The notes beneath the pieces are model-generated. The model did not search any database. It was not told the DNA's origin and saw nothing but the letters and a program-made list of their open reading frames with translations. A stretch of 52,461 nucleotides of DNA from Candidatus Lambdaproteobacteria bacterium (GTDB lineage: Bacteria > SAR324 > JACQKK01), in contig JACQKK010000156.1 in assembly GCA_016204605.1 (NCBI GenBank), forward strand, positions 1-52,461, given 5' to 3'. Positions 16,576-26,395 of the stretch are shown in pieces (the first letter of the stretch is position 1; every line of letters begins with the position of its first letter). Made by a program: the position numbers and the translations under genes.

Positions 16576-18378
16576 CTATTCGCCCAATCGCACGACGGCC
16601 ATGAAGGCCTCCTGCGGCACCTCGACCGTGCCGATCTGCTTCATGCGCTTCTTGCCTTCTTTTTGCTTCTCGAGCAGCTTGCGCTTGCGGGTGATATCGC
16701 CGCCGTAGCACTTGGCGGTGACGTCCTTGCGCATGGGGCTGATGGTCTCGCGGGCGATGATCTTCGAGCCGATGGCCGCCTGGAGCGCCACGGCGAACAG
16801 TTGCCGCGGGATGTGCTTGCGCAGCTTGGTGACCACCTCGCGGCCGCGCGCCGCCGCCTTCTCGCGCGGGACGATCAGGGAGAGCGCATCCACCGGCTCG
16901 CCGTTGACCAGGATCTCGAGCTTGGCCAGATCGCCGCGGCGGAAGCCGATGGGCTCGTAGTCGAAGCTGCCGTAGCCTTTGGTGCCGGACTTCAGCTTGT
17001 CGTAGAAGTCGACGATGATCTCGTTGAGCGGGAACTCGTAGTCGATCATCACGCGGTTGCTGTCCAGGTAGCTCATGCCCACCTGCGCGCCGCGCCGGTC
17101 CTGGGAGATCTTCATGATGTTGCCGACGAACTCCGCCGGCGTGAGCACCTTGCCCTTGATGTAGGGCTCGGCGATGTAATCGATGCGGGTGGGTTCGGGC
17201 AGGTCGTTCGGATTCTCGATGTACGTCACCTCGCCGTTCCTGAGGTGCACCTCGTAGACGACCGTCGGGGCGGTGGTGATGAGCGAGATGCCCAGCTCGC
17301 GCTCCAGCCGCTCCTGCACGATCTCCAGGTGCAGCAGCCCCAGGAAGCGGCAGCGGAAGCCGAAGCCGAGCGCGGCCGAGGTCTCCGGCTCGAAGGAGAG
17401 CGCGGCGTCGTTCAGCGCCAGCTTCTCCAGCGCGATCTTGAGGTCCTCGAACTCCTGTCCCTCCGCGGGGTAGATGCCCGCGAACACCATCGGCTTGACC
17501 TTGTGGTAGCCGGGCAGGGGCTGCTCGGCGGGCCGGTGCACCGCGGTGATGGTATCGCCCACCTGCGCATCGTGGATCACCTTGATCGCGGCCGTGAGGA
17601 ACCCCACCTCGCCGCAGCGCAGCTCCTCGGTGTCCTTGCGGGCCGGGGTGAACCTCCCGAGGGTGGCCACCTGCAGCGTCTTCTGCGCGGCCATGAAGTG
17701 CACCTCGTCCCCCACGCGCACGGTGCCGTTCATCACGCGCACCATCACGGTGACGCCGAGGAAGTTGTCGAACCAGGCATCGAACACCAGCGCCTGCAGC
17801 GGCGCCCCGGCATCGCCCTTGGGCGCCGGCACGCGCCGGACGAGCTGCTCGAGCACCTCGCGGATGCCGATGCCCAGCTTGGCGCTGGCCCGCACCGCGT
17901 CGTGCGCGTCGAGCCCGATCACCGCTTCGATCTCCGCCGCCACCCGATCCGGATCGGCGGAGGGCAGGTCGATCTTGTTCAGCACCGGCACGATTTCGAG
18001 GTTCTGATCCAGCGCCAGGTAGACGTTGGCGAGCGTCTGGGCCTCCACGCCCTGCACCGCGTCCACCACCAGCAGCGCCCCCTCGCACGCCGCCAGCGAG
18101 CGCGAGACCTCGTAGGTGAAGTCCACGTGGCCGGGGGTATCGATCAGGTTGAGCTCGTACGTCTGGCCATCGAGCGCCTGGTAGTGCAGGCAGACGCTCT
18201 GCGCCTTGATGGTGATGCCGCGCTCGCGTTCGAGCTCGAGCGTGTCGAGCACCTGATCCTGCATCTCGCGCTTGCTCAGGCCGCCGGTGAACTCGATCAG
18301 GCGGTCGGCCAGCGTCGATTTGCCATGGTCGATGTGGGCGATGATCGAGAAGTTGCGGATGCGTTCCTGCGGGATCAA
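16576..18378 (-). CDS. lepA: Elongation factor 4 (LepA), back-translocating GTPase
   Basis: Ribosome-associated GTPase LepA/EF4. With the TTG at 18378 it is 600 residues, the normal family length, and begins [21 protein letters not shown] motifs: AHIDHGKST (14-22), DTPGHVDF (80-87) and NKID (134-137); the LepA-specific C-terminal domain follows ([20 protein letters not shown]). No ATG or GTG exists in frame between this TTG and non-homologous upstream codons, so TTG is the likely start, with GGTGA about 12 bases upstream. Unlike many proteobacteria, lepB does not follow; an SDR gene does. Confidence 0.95.
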   Translation of the reverse strand: MIPQERIRNFSIIAHIDHGKSTLADRLIEFTGGLSKREMQDQVLDTLELERERGITIKAQSVCLHYQALDGQTYELNLIDTPGHVDFTYEVSRSLAACEGALLVVDAVQGVEAQTLANVYLALDQNLEIVPVLNKIDLPSADPDRVAAEIEAVIGLDAHDAVRASAKLGIGIREVLEQLVRRVPAPKGDAGAPLQALVFDAWFDNFLGVTVMVRVMNGTVRVGDEVHFMAAQKTLQVATLGRFTPARKDTEELRCGEVGFLTAAIKVIHDAQVGDTITAVHRPAEQPLPGYHKVKPMVFAGIYPAEGQEFEDLKIALEKLALNDAALSFEPETSAALGFGFRCRFLGLLHLEIVQERLERELGISLITTAPTVVYEVHLRNGEVTYIENPNDLPEPTRIDYIAEPYIKGKVLTPAEFVGNIMKISQDRRGAQVGMSYLDSNRVMIDYEFPLNEIIVDFYDKLKSGTKGYGSFDYEPIGFRRGDLAKLEILVNGEPVDALSLIVPREKAAARGREVVTKLRKHIPRQLFAVALQAAIGSKIIARETISPMRKDVTAKCYGGDITRKRKLLEKQKEGKKRMKQIGTVEVPQEAFMAVVRLGE

Positions 18379-18465
18379 CGTGGAGTCACCGATGAAGGTC
18401 GCCGATGCCCATACCGGGTGGGGACTCGGATTGAGCCCGCCCGATGGCACATCAATCGCAGGCCC

Positions 18466-18513
18466 CTCGCGGCGCTCAGGGTGACAAGGAATTGTCGTTT
18501 CGAGCGCAGCGAG
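18466..18513. repeat. Dispersed 'CTCAGGGTGACAA / TTCGAGCGCAGCGAG' palindromic repeat
   Basis: Imperfect inverted repeat (arms 18466-18477 and 18502-18513, 11 of 12 matching) around GGTGACAAGGAATTGTCG. Sequences of this type occur as interspersed repeats in many bacterial genomes. It lies in the 334-bp divergent region between lepA and the RNase II-like gene (18379-18712); no gene is seen there, and promoters for the two genes must lie in it although none could be fixed. Confidence 0.55.
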
Positions 18514-18712
18514 AAATCTGCTTCTACCGCCTGGCCGAATCACGACCCATCGCCGGTCGCGGTTGCCGCGCGGGCGCTAGGCCGGTAAAATTCAATCATA
18601 CTACCAAGTCGCGCCGGGTGGGGAAAGCCGGGCTGCTTCGCAGCCATAGGCGCCTGTTCACGCGGGGTGCGCGGCCTTGGCCACAGCTTTGCGGCCTCCG
18701 GGTGATCGCCGT

Positions 18713-20728
18713 ATGACGCCTCGCTACTGCCTGCTGTTCTACAACCGTGCGGTGCGGATCGGGTGGATCGCGGGGCGTGCGGGCGCCCAGCGGCAGGTGG
18801 TGCTCGACGATGGGACGGCGCTCAGCTACGCGGCCGACCGCATCCCCTTCGAGTGGGAGGGCGAGGCCCTGCCCGCGGCGCCGTCGCCCGCGGCACCATC
18901 GCCCGCAGCGGAACCGGGCGCGACGCCAACGGCCTCGGCGGTGACTGCGGCGGCGCTGGCTCAGCTCGCGGCGCATCTGCCGGAGCTCGAACGCCGGGCC
19001 GCGACGTTCGATCTGCCCCGCCTGCACGGGGAACTGCCCAAGGATACCCCGCAGCCTTTCGCGGCGCTGGCCGCGCGTCTGCTCGGCGCCGGAGCGGACC
19101 CCTGGCCGCGCGCCGCGCTCTATCTGGCGCTGGCCCGCGGCGCCCGGCTGTTCCGGCCGGTGCCGGGCGGATTCCAGCCGCGCGAAGACGAGGAGATCCG
19201 CAGCCGCGAGGCGCAGCAGGCCGAAGAGCTGGCCCGCGAGCGCTGGGTGGCGCAGGTGGGGCGGTGGCGCGCCGCCCTCGATGCCGGGCGCTGGCCCAGG
19301 CCGGCCGAGCCCGAGGCGTCCCTGTTCACCGAGCAGTTGCGCTCGCTGCTGGCCCATGAGCGCCAGTCGCCCCACTGGAAGACGCTGGCCCCCGCGCTCG
19401 GCCTTTCCCCCGAGCAGCCCCAGGAAGCGCGCGTCAGGCTCAAGCGCTGGCTCGAGACCGCGGGGGCGTGGCAGGGCTGGGGCGCCATCTGGCTGCGCTG
19501 GGGCGACGTGGCGGGGCCGTTCGATGCGGAGCTGGAGCGACTCGCCGCGGGCTTGGCCGCCGAGCCCGTCCGGCGCGAGGGACGGGTCGATTACCGCAGC
19601 GTGCAGGCGTTCGCCATCGACTCGCCGGGCACGCTCGACCCCGACGACGCCTACGCGATCCTGGAGCGGGACGCGGAGGGCATCACGGTGGCCGTCCACA
19701 TCGCCGAGCCCAGCCCCGAGCTGGCGCCGGGCCATCCGCTGTTCGAGGAGGCTGCCCGGCGCATGTCGTCGGTGTACAGCCTCGACGCCGTGGTGCCGAT
19801 GTTCCCCGCCGCCCTCTCGCAGGCGCGGTTCGCGCTCGTGGCCGGCCAGGAGCGGGAGACCGTCACCTGCCGCTTCCGCCTCACGCCCTCGGGTGGGCAG
19901 TTGCTGGGGATCGAGCGCGGGCTGGTGCGCGTCGAATCGGCGCTGACCTATGCCCAGGCCGATGCGATGTTCGCCGAAGGCCCGGATTGGGCGCGCCTGG
20001 CCGAGCTGTGCCAGTGCCTGGCCGAGCATCGCCAGGCGGCCGGCGCCCAGGTGGCGGAGCGCTGGGAGGTGGAGATCGACCGCAGCGATCCCGCCCACCT
20101 GAAGCTGACGCGCATACGGCGCGGCGGGCCGGCGGCCCGGCTGGTCGAGGAGCTGGCGATCCTGTACAACCGCGAGGCCGGGCGCTACTGCCGGGAGCAG
20201 GGCCTGCCCGCCATCTACCGCATCCAGGCCCAGCCCGCGCCCCAGGCCGTCGGGGAGTTCTCGCCCACCCCCGCCGCGCGCTTCTCGCTGCGCGGGGGGC
20301 GGCATGCCGGGCTGGCCTGCGACCGCTACGTGCAGGTGACCTCGCCCATCCGGCGCTTTGCGGATCTGGTGATGCAGCGCCAGATCGTCACCCACGTGGT
20401 GACGGGAGGCGTGGCCTTCCCCGCCGCGGAGCAGCTCGAGGGCTGGCTGCGCGAGGCGGAAGCGCGCCTGCTCACCTACGGCAAGGCGGTGCGGGCCATC
20501 GAGGACGACTGGAAGCGGCGCTACCTCGCGCAGAACCCCGGCGCCGTCTTCGCCGGCGTGGTGCGGCGGGTCGAGCCGGGCCGGGTGGGCCAGGTCTGGC
20601 TGCAAGAGGTGATGCTGGCCGTCGAGGCGCGCGCGCTCACCGCCGGCGGGGCGGGTGCACGCGGCCGCTTCCGTCTGCTGGAGGTGGAGCCCGACCGCCA
20701 GCGCGTGCTCGTCGAGCAGGTGGCGTAG
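18713..20728 (+). CDS. RNB-domain ribonuclease (RNase II-like)
   Basis: 671-residue 3'-5' exoribonuclease of the RNB family. The catalytic motif FAIDSPGTLDPDDAYAI places the metal aspartates at D303, D309, D311 and D312. Further RNB marks are VAVHIAEPSPEL, MSSVYSLDAVVPMFP, VEELAILYNREAGRY and YVQVTSPIRRFADLVMQRQI. The first 300 residues lack recognisable cold-shock domains, and the short C-terminus holds a small S1-like barrel at most; this matches the proteobacterial 'RNB domain-containing ribonuclease' group rather than RNase R. ATG 18713 follows CCGGGTGATC. An Ala/Pro repeat (SPAAPSPAAEP) lies near residue 70. Confidence 0.9.
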   Translation: MTPRYCLLFYNRAVRIGWIAGRAGAQRQVVLDDGTALSYAADRIPFEWEGEALPAAPSPAAPSPAAEPGATPTASAVTAAALAQLAAHLPELERRAATFDLPRLHGELPKDTPQPFAALAARLLGAGADPWPRAALYLALARGARLFRPVPGGFQPREDEEIRSREAQQAEELARERWVAQVGRWRAALDAGRWPRPAEPEASLFTEQLRSLLAHERQSPHWKTLAPALGLSPEQPQEARVRLKRWLETAGAWQGWGAIWLRWGDVAGPFDAELERLAAGLAAEPVRREGRVDYRSVQAFAIDSPGTLDPDDAYAILERDAEGITVAVHIAEPSPELAPGHPLFEEAARRMSSVYSLDAVVPMFPAALSQARFALVAGQERETVTCRFRLTPSGGQLLGIERGLVRVESALTYAQADAMFAEGPDWARLAELCQCLAEHRQAAGAQVAERWEVEIDRSDPAHLKLTRIRRGGPAARLVEELAILYNREAGRYCREQGLPAIYRIQAQPAPQAVGEFSPTPAARFSLRGGRHAGLACDRYVQVTSPIRRFADLVMQRQIVTHVVTGGVAFPAAEQLEGWLREAEARLLTYGKAVRAIEDDWKRRYLAQNPGAVFAGVVRRVEPGRVGQVWLQEVMLAVEARALTAGGAGARGRFRLLEVEPDRQRVLVEQVA

Positions 20729-20738
20729 CGGCGCAGCA

Positions 20739-20816
20739 GCGCGAAGGCGCTGCCGCGACCCAGCCGCTGCCGAGGGTGCCGCCCACCTTTCCGCCTCCGA
20801 TGATGGCGATGTCCAT
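20739..20816 (-). pseudogene. Truncated N-terminus of an NAD(P)-binding, F420-reductase-like protein
   Basis: On the minus strand an ATG at 20816, preceded by a near-ideal GGGGAGGGAA ribosome site (20818-20826), opens MDIAIIGGGKVGGTLGSGW, the Rossmann start typical of the NADPH-dependent F420 reductase / NADP oxidoreductase family. Similarity stops after about 25 codons, at the end of the convergent RNase gene, and the rest of the frame is Arg/Pro/Ala-rich antisense. This looks like a gene that lost all but its 5' end. The remaining bases of 20729-21045 are the repeat element at 20899-21026. Confidence 0.6.
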
Positions 20817-20898
20817 TTCCCTCCCCGACGATGCGGTGCGATCGGCTGAGACTGATGTGAGACCTCTGCGAAGCCCCTTGGCTTTAACAGCCAGCGCG

Positions 20899-21026
20899 GC
20901 CTCACGCTCCCCGACCCTCCCCCTCCGCAAGGAGCGGGAGGGCGATTCCCATCGGCGATCATGGTCCAGGAGAGCCCCTCTCCCGCCGGAGAGGGGCGCG
21001 CCGGCGCGAGCCGGCGGGGGTGAGGC
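20899..21026. repeat. Double-hairpin dispersed element (128 bp)
   Basis: Begins GCCTCACGCTCCCCGACCCT and ends GGGGGTGAGGC, so the two ends are inverted copies of GCCTCACC-like sequence. Inside are two hairpins, one in CCTCCCCCTCCGCAAGGAGC and one in CCCCTCTCCCGCCGGAGAGG. Same architecture as 33503-33623 and 36765-36894. It separates the F420-reductase-like remnant from the barrel gene. Confidence 0.65.
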
Positions 21027-21045
21027 CGACGGGGCGACACTTCCC

Positions 21046-22269
21046 ATGCCGGTGGGTATTGCAGCGGCCCTACGTTGGTATGAGACGCCGGGCACGGCCG
21101 GCCGGCGCGGCGCCCGCGGCCTCGCTGCCCGTGCGAGCATAGTCCGGCGCAGCCCCGGCGCACAATGGCAGCCGCCCCGCTGGCTGCTCGCGTCGGTCGC
21201 GCTCTGCCTGCTGGCGCGGCTCGCCGGGGCGGAGGAACGCCCCTACCCCACGCTGGTGGTGCTGGGGCAGGGGTGGAATCTCGGCTCGAGCGAAGGGCTG
21301 CCGACGCCGGTCGCGGTGGTGGATCACCGCAGCGGGGATGCCGCCGCCGGCGGTGCGTTGCACGCCTCGCTGCGCACCTCGGTGCTGCGGGTCGGGCTGG
21401 CCCGGGCGCTGGGCGCCGACCTGGAGTGGGAGCCGGCCGCGCGCGCCGAGGCCGTCACCCAGGGCAACGGCAACGACCTCTACCGCGACGGCACCCACGC
21501 CGGCGCCGAGACCTTCGCCGGCCACGGCCTCGCCGCGCTCGTCGCCGCGCGGCTCCACCCCAAGGGACCCTGGGGGCTGGAGGTCGAGGGCGAGCGGATG
21601 GCCACCCGCTACGAGCCGACCGAGGCGACCCGCCCCGGCTACCGCCTGCCGCCCGACTTCAGCCAGGACGAGGCACGCTTCGGCGTGCTGCGGCGGGGGC
21701 TGGGCGGCGAGCCCGAGGCGGAGCTGGCGTTGCGCGTGACGCTGGGGCAGCGCCACGGCTGGCGCGGCTGGGCGCTCGATCCGCAGGGCGAGGACAGCAG
21801 CCGCTACCGCAAGCAGGAGCTGACCCTGCGCCAGCCGTGGCGCTGGAGCGAAACCTCGCGCAGCGCCATTTCCGGCGACCTGCTCTGGGGCGCCCGGCTG
21901 GACCTGTTCAGCGGGTACCGCGTGGGTGGGATCGGCGGCGAGCGCAGCGTGGCGGGCTTCTTCAGGAACGAGTTCCGGGCGCGGGAGGCGCTGGTGGTCA
22001 ACGCCGAGCACGAGTGGACGCTCGCGAGCGACCGCCGCCTCACCCTGTATGCGGAGGGCGCCCAGTTGCGGGAGCTGGCGATCACGCTGCCCGGCGCCGG
22101 CGGCGCCCGCCGTACCATCGGCAGCGCGGGGCTCGGCTACCGGCACGGCATCCGCGCCCTGGGCGGCGCTCCCGTCATCGTGCGCTACGCCGAGGGGTTC
22201 GGGGTGCCCGGCGGCTCGAAGGAGCCCTACCGGCGGGAGCTGATGGTGCTGATGGCGGCGGGCTTCTGA
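21046..22269 (+). CDS. Probable outer-membrane beta-barrel protein, unassigned
   Basis: I do not recognise the family. From about residue 45 there is a signal-like segment (PPRWLLASVALCLLARLAGA) followed by a mature part of alternating polar/hydrophobic strands with many Trp, Arg and Gly residues (LHASLRTSVLRVGLARALG, GWRGWALDPQGEDSSRYR, GYRVGGIGGERSVAGFFRNE, GSAGLGYRHGIRAL) and a final hydrophobic/aromatic residue (AAGF), all consistent with an outer-membrane barrel. 407 residues from ATG 21046; GTG 21052 is an alternative. Both leave an unusually long N-terminus before the signal segment, so the true start is uncertain. The gene converges on the 1320-residue gene. Confidence 0.6.
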   Translation: MPVGIAAALRWYETPGTAGRRGARGLAARASIVRRSPGAQWQPPRWLLASVALCLLARLAGAEERPYPTLVVLGQGWNLGSSEGLPTPVAVVDHRSGDAAAGGALHASLRTSVLRVGLARALGADLEWEPAARAEAVTQGNGNDLYRDGTHAGAETFAGHGLAALVAARLHPKGPWGLEVEGERMATRYEPTEATRPGYRLPPDFSQDEARFGVLRRGLGGEPEAELALRVTLGQRHGWRGWALDPQGEDSSRYRKQELTLRQPWRWSETSRSAISGDLLWGARLDLFSGYRVGGIGGERSVAGFFRNEFRAREALVVNAEHEWTLASDRRLTLYAEGAQLRELAITLPGAGGARRTIGSAGLGYRHGIRALGGAPVIVRYAEGFGVPGGSKEPYRRELMVLMAAGF

Positions 22270-22318
22270 GCGGGCGAGGGCGGATGCTGCCGCGGGGCCT
22301 GCCGACGCCGGCGCCGCG

Positions 22319-25300
22319 TCAGAGCTGGCGCACGCGCCGGTGCTCTTCTTCGGGGATCTCTTCGACATCCGGCGTGTCCGAGGCGCTGCCGAGCGTCTCC
22401 TGGAGCAGGCGCGACGCGATGGCGTCGGGATTGTCGACGAGCTGGACGCCGTCGATGTTCAGCACCACGTTGTGCTTGAGGGCGCGGAAGTAATCCTCGC
22501 GCAGTTTCGGATCGGCCATGATCTCGGCTGTGGCGTACTTGCCGACATAGACCAGCACGGGACGCGGGATGCCCTGGGTCAGGCGATCCTTTTCATTCAT
22601 GAGCGCGACGGCACGCTTGAGCTCGAAGGTGCCGGGCACCATCACGTAGTCGAACGCCGCCTGATCGCCCGCGCGCACCAGGTCGCGGACGAACTGGGCG
22701 ATCGCGCCGGGTTCCATCGGCATGAAGTGCTTCATCTGGACGGTGTCCGCCGCCTCGGGGTGGTGGCGGGCGAAATTGTGCTGGAGGTGGAGCACGAGCC
22801 GCCCCGCCGCCGGATGGACGTTCTGGAGCCCGGAAGCCTCCGAGTGCTGGTGGTCGACCGCGATGTAAGCCCCGCGCCGGAACTGGCGGCTGATGAAGCG
22901 CCGGAACACGGCCCGATCCAGGTACAGCTTGCGCACGTTCGGCAGTTGCAGGTTGAGCAGCTCGTGCACGAGCGCGCGCGCCGTGCGGTAGTAGCCCAGC
23001 CGCACCTCCTCCTCGGGAATGAACACCTGCAGCAGCAGTTCCTTGCGTGCGGGCATGAACTTTTCCTGCACCCGCCGCGGCAGATCCGCGAGCTCCGCCT
23101 CGATCAGCGCATGGCGCTCCGCCAGCGCCGCGGTCGAGATCTCCAGCCGCCGCTTGCGCGTGCTCACCTTGACCAGCTCGGCACGGCTCTGTGCCAGCTC
23201 TTCGAGATCGGCGATATGGGCGCGCGCCTGCACCAGCTCCGGGGCATCGTTCAGCGTCGCCACCGTCCGCAATTTCCCGTGCACCTCCTGCAGGGCGCGC
23301 CGGACATCCTGATGGGCCTGGCGCGCGGTCTCGGGCGCTTCCGGGGCGCCTGCGGGCGGCGCGAAGGAGTCGGGCAGCACGGGCTGCCGCTTCTCCGCCA
23401 GCGCCCGCAGCACCTCCCGGTCGATCTCGAGCCCGCGCAACTGGGCCTCGTAGCGCTGCCGGCCGACGATGACCTTGGCAAATTCCTGGAGGTCCTGCAG
23501 CACCTTGCCTTCCATGCCCGCGAGCGTGCGGGCGAACTCCGCCAGCCGCCGGGCCTGGGATTCCAGCCGCGCGAGCCCGGCGCGCGGCTCCAGCGGGGAT
23601 CGCCCCGCGGCGGCCTCCTGGAAGCGGCGTACGGCGGTGGCCACCGCCTGCGCCATGGAGTGCACGGCCTTGGCGCCGCGCGCCGCGTGCACGTCGATGC
23701 GGGCGGAGAAATTCTCCAGTTCCGCGGCGAGGTCTTTCGCCTGCACCTCCACGCGCTGCATGTGACTTTCCCGTTCCGGCAGGCCGATGCGGCGCAGCGT
23801 GGCCAGCCGCTCCGGCAGCCGGCGCTCGATCTCGCGGGTGGTGGCGCGCATCTTGTCGAGCGCGGCGGTCTGCTGCCACTCGCGGTGGGTGTCGTGCAGC
23901 CGCACCAGCAGGGCCGCGTGCTCGTCGAACACGGCCGCCCGCTCGCCCAGTGCCGCTTCGGCCGCGGCCAGGTGCCGGTCCAGCTCGGCCTGGCGCGCGG
24001 CGAGCACCTGCGCGGCCAGCGCGGCCACGTCGCCGTCGCTGCGCTCGCCGAGATTCGCCTGGCCATGGGCTTCGAGCCGGGCGATCGCCTGGGTGCGCAG
24101 GAGCTGGACGGCCTTGTCCGCCTCCTCCGACTGGCGCGCCACGGTGTCCTGTTCCTGCACCAGCGCGCGGTAGCGCTTGTAGTAGTCCTCCTCCTCGGCC
24201 TTGAGCAGTCGCTGGTACTCGGGCGAATTGGCCAGATTGATCGTTTCGAGCGTGCGCCGCAGCTCCTCCACCCTTCCCACCGCCTCGCGCTCGCGCCCAT
24301 CGAGAAACGCGGCCACCTGGGCCAGGGTGGGCTCCGTCGAGCCCTGCTCCCGCGCGAGATGGTCGGCCAGCGCGAGCTGCTCTTCCAGGAACACGCTGAA
24401 GCCGTAGTCGATCCGGTCGAACAGCGCCTGCACCCCCGGCATGGTGAACAGTTCCGCGCAGGCCAGCCCGGGAAAGAAATAACGGCGATCGTTTTCCCCC
24501 TTCTCGCCGGCGGTGCCGAAGAACACGAAATCCGGGAAGCGCCCGTCCGGCAGGGGCAGGCCGTAGTTGCCCAGCTTGGCCTCGCCGAGCCAGTTGCACA
24601 TCAGCGCCGCTTGGCGGATGCCCTGGATGCGCTCGAAGAAGCTGCGCTCCCGCTCATCGACGTCGAAGCTGCGCTGGAACTCCTGGGCGATGAACCGCGT
24701 GAGCAGCTCCAGCTCCCGGTAGGCCGTGGCGAACTCCTGCCCGCTCACCGCATCGTAGTCCGGCTGCTCCGCGTCGATCCATTCCGTGACCACGTGCATC
24801 TCGTGGTTGATATCGCCCAGGCGGATGCGCTCGGAGCTCTGGAGGTCGGCCAGCTCCCGCAGGTCGCTGACAAGCCGCCGGAAATGCGCCTTGAACCGGG
24901 CCGGGGTTTCGTAATAGGTGGCCACCTGCGCCATGCCGTCGCACAGGTAGTGGAAGCTCCGGGCATCGATCAGCCGCTCCAGCCCGTAGCGCCGCAGCAG
25001 CTTGATGATCTGCCCGGCCAGCGGGCCGACCGCTGCCACGCTCAGCCGGCGCGTGTAGGTTTCGAGCTGGTGGCGCTGCTGCACGTCGCCATGGAGGATG
25101 CGCGCATAGTAGTGCTCCTGCACCGCCTGCTGCATCGGATCCATGTTGCTGGCCTTGTCGCTCGGCACGATCAAGCGGTCGATGCGCGTCCCCTGCGCCT
25201 CGGCCGGCGCGCCGTCGGCCGGCCCGGGCACGGTGGCGACGCCGGCACGCCCGCGCCGCACCGCGAGGCTCTGCACGTCTTGGAGGGAGATCTGGTCGCC

Positions 25301-26281
25301 CGAGAGCCGGTCGAGGAACGAGATCTGGCCGTCGAAGCAGTTCACGCGCATGACCTTGGCCTCGGAGAACATCACCTTCTGAACCTCCTGGCCCGGCACG
25401 CGCCGGATCAATCCGTCCAGGCTGCGCAGGGGCACCCAGCGGTACTCGAGCTTCTCCTTCTCGAAGTTGCGCGAGAGGATCTCCAGCCCGTTGCGGATCA
25501 CCCCGTGGAACTCGAGGCCCCGATCCTGGCGGAACTGCACGTCGCGGATGACCCGCAGGGGAAGATCGATCACGATCTCCTTTTCCTTGCGCCCGCCGCC
25601 CAGGTCGATCTCGCGGATTTCACCGTGGCCGAACTGGCCATGGAGGCGCCGCAGGGTATCGATGTTGAGGGGGATCGGCGGCGTGCCCTCCTTCAGCACG
25701 ACCCGGATCTGGCTGAAGAAGGGGGCGCCGAACGTGACGGCCTGCACCTCGGCCGAGCTCATCTGGGAAAGCTCGGCCGGGTCGTCGAGCTCGACCGTGC
25801 CCCGCGAATCGGGGTAGGTGAGCGCGATGACGTGGCCCCCCTCGGCCAGCAGGCGCTGGAAGCTTTCGAGCACCTTGGGCAGCGGCCCGGTCAGGAACAC
25901 GGCCGCATCGGGGTAGCGCCGGCGCAGCTCCGGCACGAGGGAGAGGAACTCGCCGAGCGCGGGGAACTCCGAATGCAGCTCCACGACCAGGGCGAACAGG
26001 TTCTCATCCGACTCGGTGATCTGCTGGATCAGCCGCGCGGCGGGGATGCTGGCCGGCCCCTCCGTGGTGGCGACCATGATGCGGCGCAGGTACGTGCGCA
26101 GCCCATCGGGGATGTGATGCACCGTCTGGACGGCCGAAGGGTTGACGACCACCACGCGCCCGACGTTCGCCTTGTCCAGCGGGGGCACGACGCCCTTCTT
26201 GAGCAGGAACTCGACCTCGCGCCGGATCGCCGCCTGTTCCGGCACCGTCAGGGTGATGAGCGAGTAGTCGATTTCCAGCAT
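22319..26281 (-). CDS. 1320-residue coiled-coil protein of unknown function
   Basis: I do not recognise this protein. ATG 26281 has GAGGA 8-12 bases upstream. The sequence divides into: (1) residues 1-170, mixed alpha/beta, with FALVVELHSEFPALGEFLSL and RYPDAAVFLTGPLPK, vaguely like a receiver fold; (2) about 170-345, beta-rich (GHGEIREIDLGGGRKEKEIV, VPLRSLDGLIRRVPG, VMRVNCFDGQISFLDRL); (3) about 380-640, helical, with HYLCDGMAQVATYYETPARF and RRYFFPGLACAELF; (4) about 660-1080, long heptad-rich coiled coil; (5) about 1090-1320, globular, with YIAVDHQHSEASGLQ and MKHFMPMEPGAIAQFV. There is no signal peptide and no transmembrane segment, so it is probably cytoplasmic. It is transcribed divergently from the chemosensory operon. 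Composition is balanced, unlike the open frame on the opposite strand. Confidence 0.85.
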   Translation of the reverse strand: MLEIDYSLITLTVPEQAAIRREVEFLLKKGVVPPLDKANVGRVVVVNPSAVQTVHHIPDGLRTYLRRIMVATTEGPASIPAARLIQQITESDENLFALVVELHSEFPALGEFLSLVPELRRRYPDAAVFLTGPLPKVLESFQRLLAEGGHVIALTYPDSRGTVELDDPAELSQMSSAEVQAVTFGAPFFSQIRVVLKEGTPPIPLNIDTLRRLHGQFGHGEIREIDLGGGRKEKEIVIDLPLRVIRDVQFRQDRGLEFHGVIRNGLEILSRNFEKEKLEYRWVPLRSLDGLIRRVPGQEVQKVMFSEAKVMRVNCFDGQISFLDRLSGDQISLQDVQSLAVRRGRAGVATVPGPADGAPAEAQGTRIDRLIVPSDKASNMDPMQQAVQEHYYARILHGDVQQRHQLETYTRRLSVAAVGPLAGQIIKLLRRYGLERLIDARSFHYLCDGMAQVATYYETPARFKAHFRRLVSDLRELADLQSSERIRLGDINHEMHVVTEWIDAEQPDYDAVSGQEFATAYRELELLTRFIAQEFQRSFDVDERERSFFERIQGIRQAALMCNWLGEAKLGNYGLPLPDGRFPDFVFFGTAGEKGENDRRYFFPGLACAELFTMPGVQALFDRIDYGFSVFLEEQLALADHLAREQGSTEPTLAQVAAFLDGREREAVGRVEELRRTLETINLANSPEYQRLLKAEEEDYYKRYRALVQEQDTVARQSEEADKAVQLLRTQAIARLEAHGQANLGERSDGDVAALAAQVLAARQAELDRHLAAAEAALGERAAVFDEHAALLVRLHDTHREWQQTAALDKMRATTREIERRLPERLATLRRIGLPERESHMQRVEVQAKDLAAELENFSARIDVHAARGAKAVHSMAQAVATAVRRFQEAAAGRSPLEPRAGLARLESQARRLAEFARTLAGMEGKVLQDLQEFAKVIVGRQRYEAQLRGLEIDREVLRALAEKRQPVLPDSFAPPAGAPEAPETARQAHQDVRRALQEVHGKLRTVATLNDAPELVQARAHIADLEELAQSRAELVKVSTRKRRLEISTAALAERHALIEAELADLPRRVQEKFMPARKELLLQVFIPEEEVRLGYYRTARALVHELLNLQLPNVRKLYLDRAVFRRFISRQFRRGAYIAVDHQHSEASGLQNVHPAAGRLVLHLQHNFARHHPEAADTVQMKHFMPMEPGAIAQFVRDLVRAGDQAAFDYVMVPGTFELKRAVALMNEKDRLTQGIPRPVLVYVGKYATAEIMADPKLREDYFRALKHNVVLNIDGVQLVDNPDAIASRLLQETLGSASDTPDVEEIPEEEHRRVRQL

Positions 26282-26395
26282 GACGGGTCCTCATGCAGCT
26301 CGCCGCTCGGCCGCGGCGGCAGGTGTCGGCCGGGCCGCCATGTCCCGCGTGGCCGAGCGGCCGCCAAACCTTGTCCAACATCGGGGTGAAGGCTG

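Noticed and set aside
19468-21045. Long plus-strand frame reaching the barrel gene through the RNase gene
   Set aside because: It is an out-of-frame shadow of the RNB gene; only the part after about 21046 has protein-like features.
22340-26389. 1349-codon open frame on the plus strand opposite the unknown 1320-residue gene
   Set aside because: Its composition (very high Arg, His, Leu, Gly, Gln) is that of antisense to a GC-rich gene; the minus-strand frame has balanced composition, heptads and a ribosome site.
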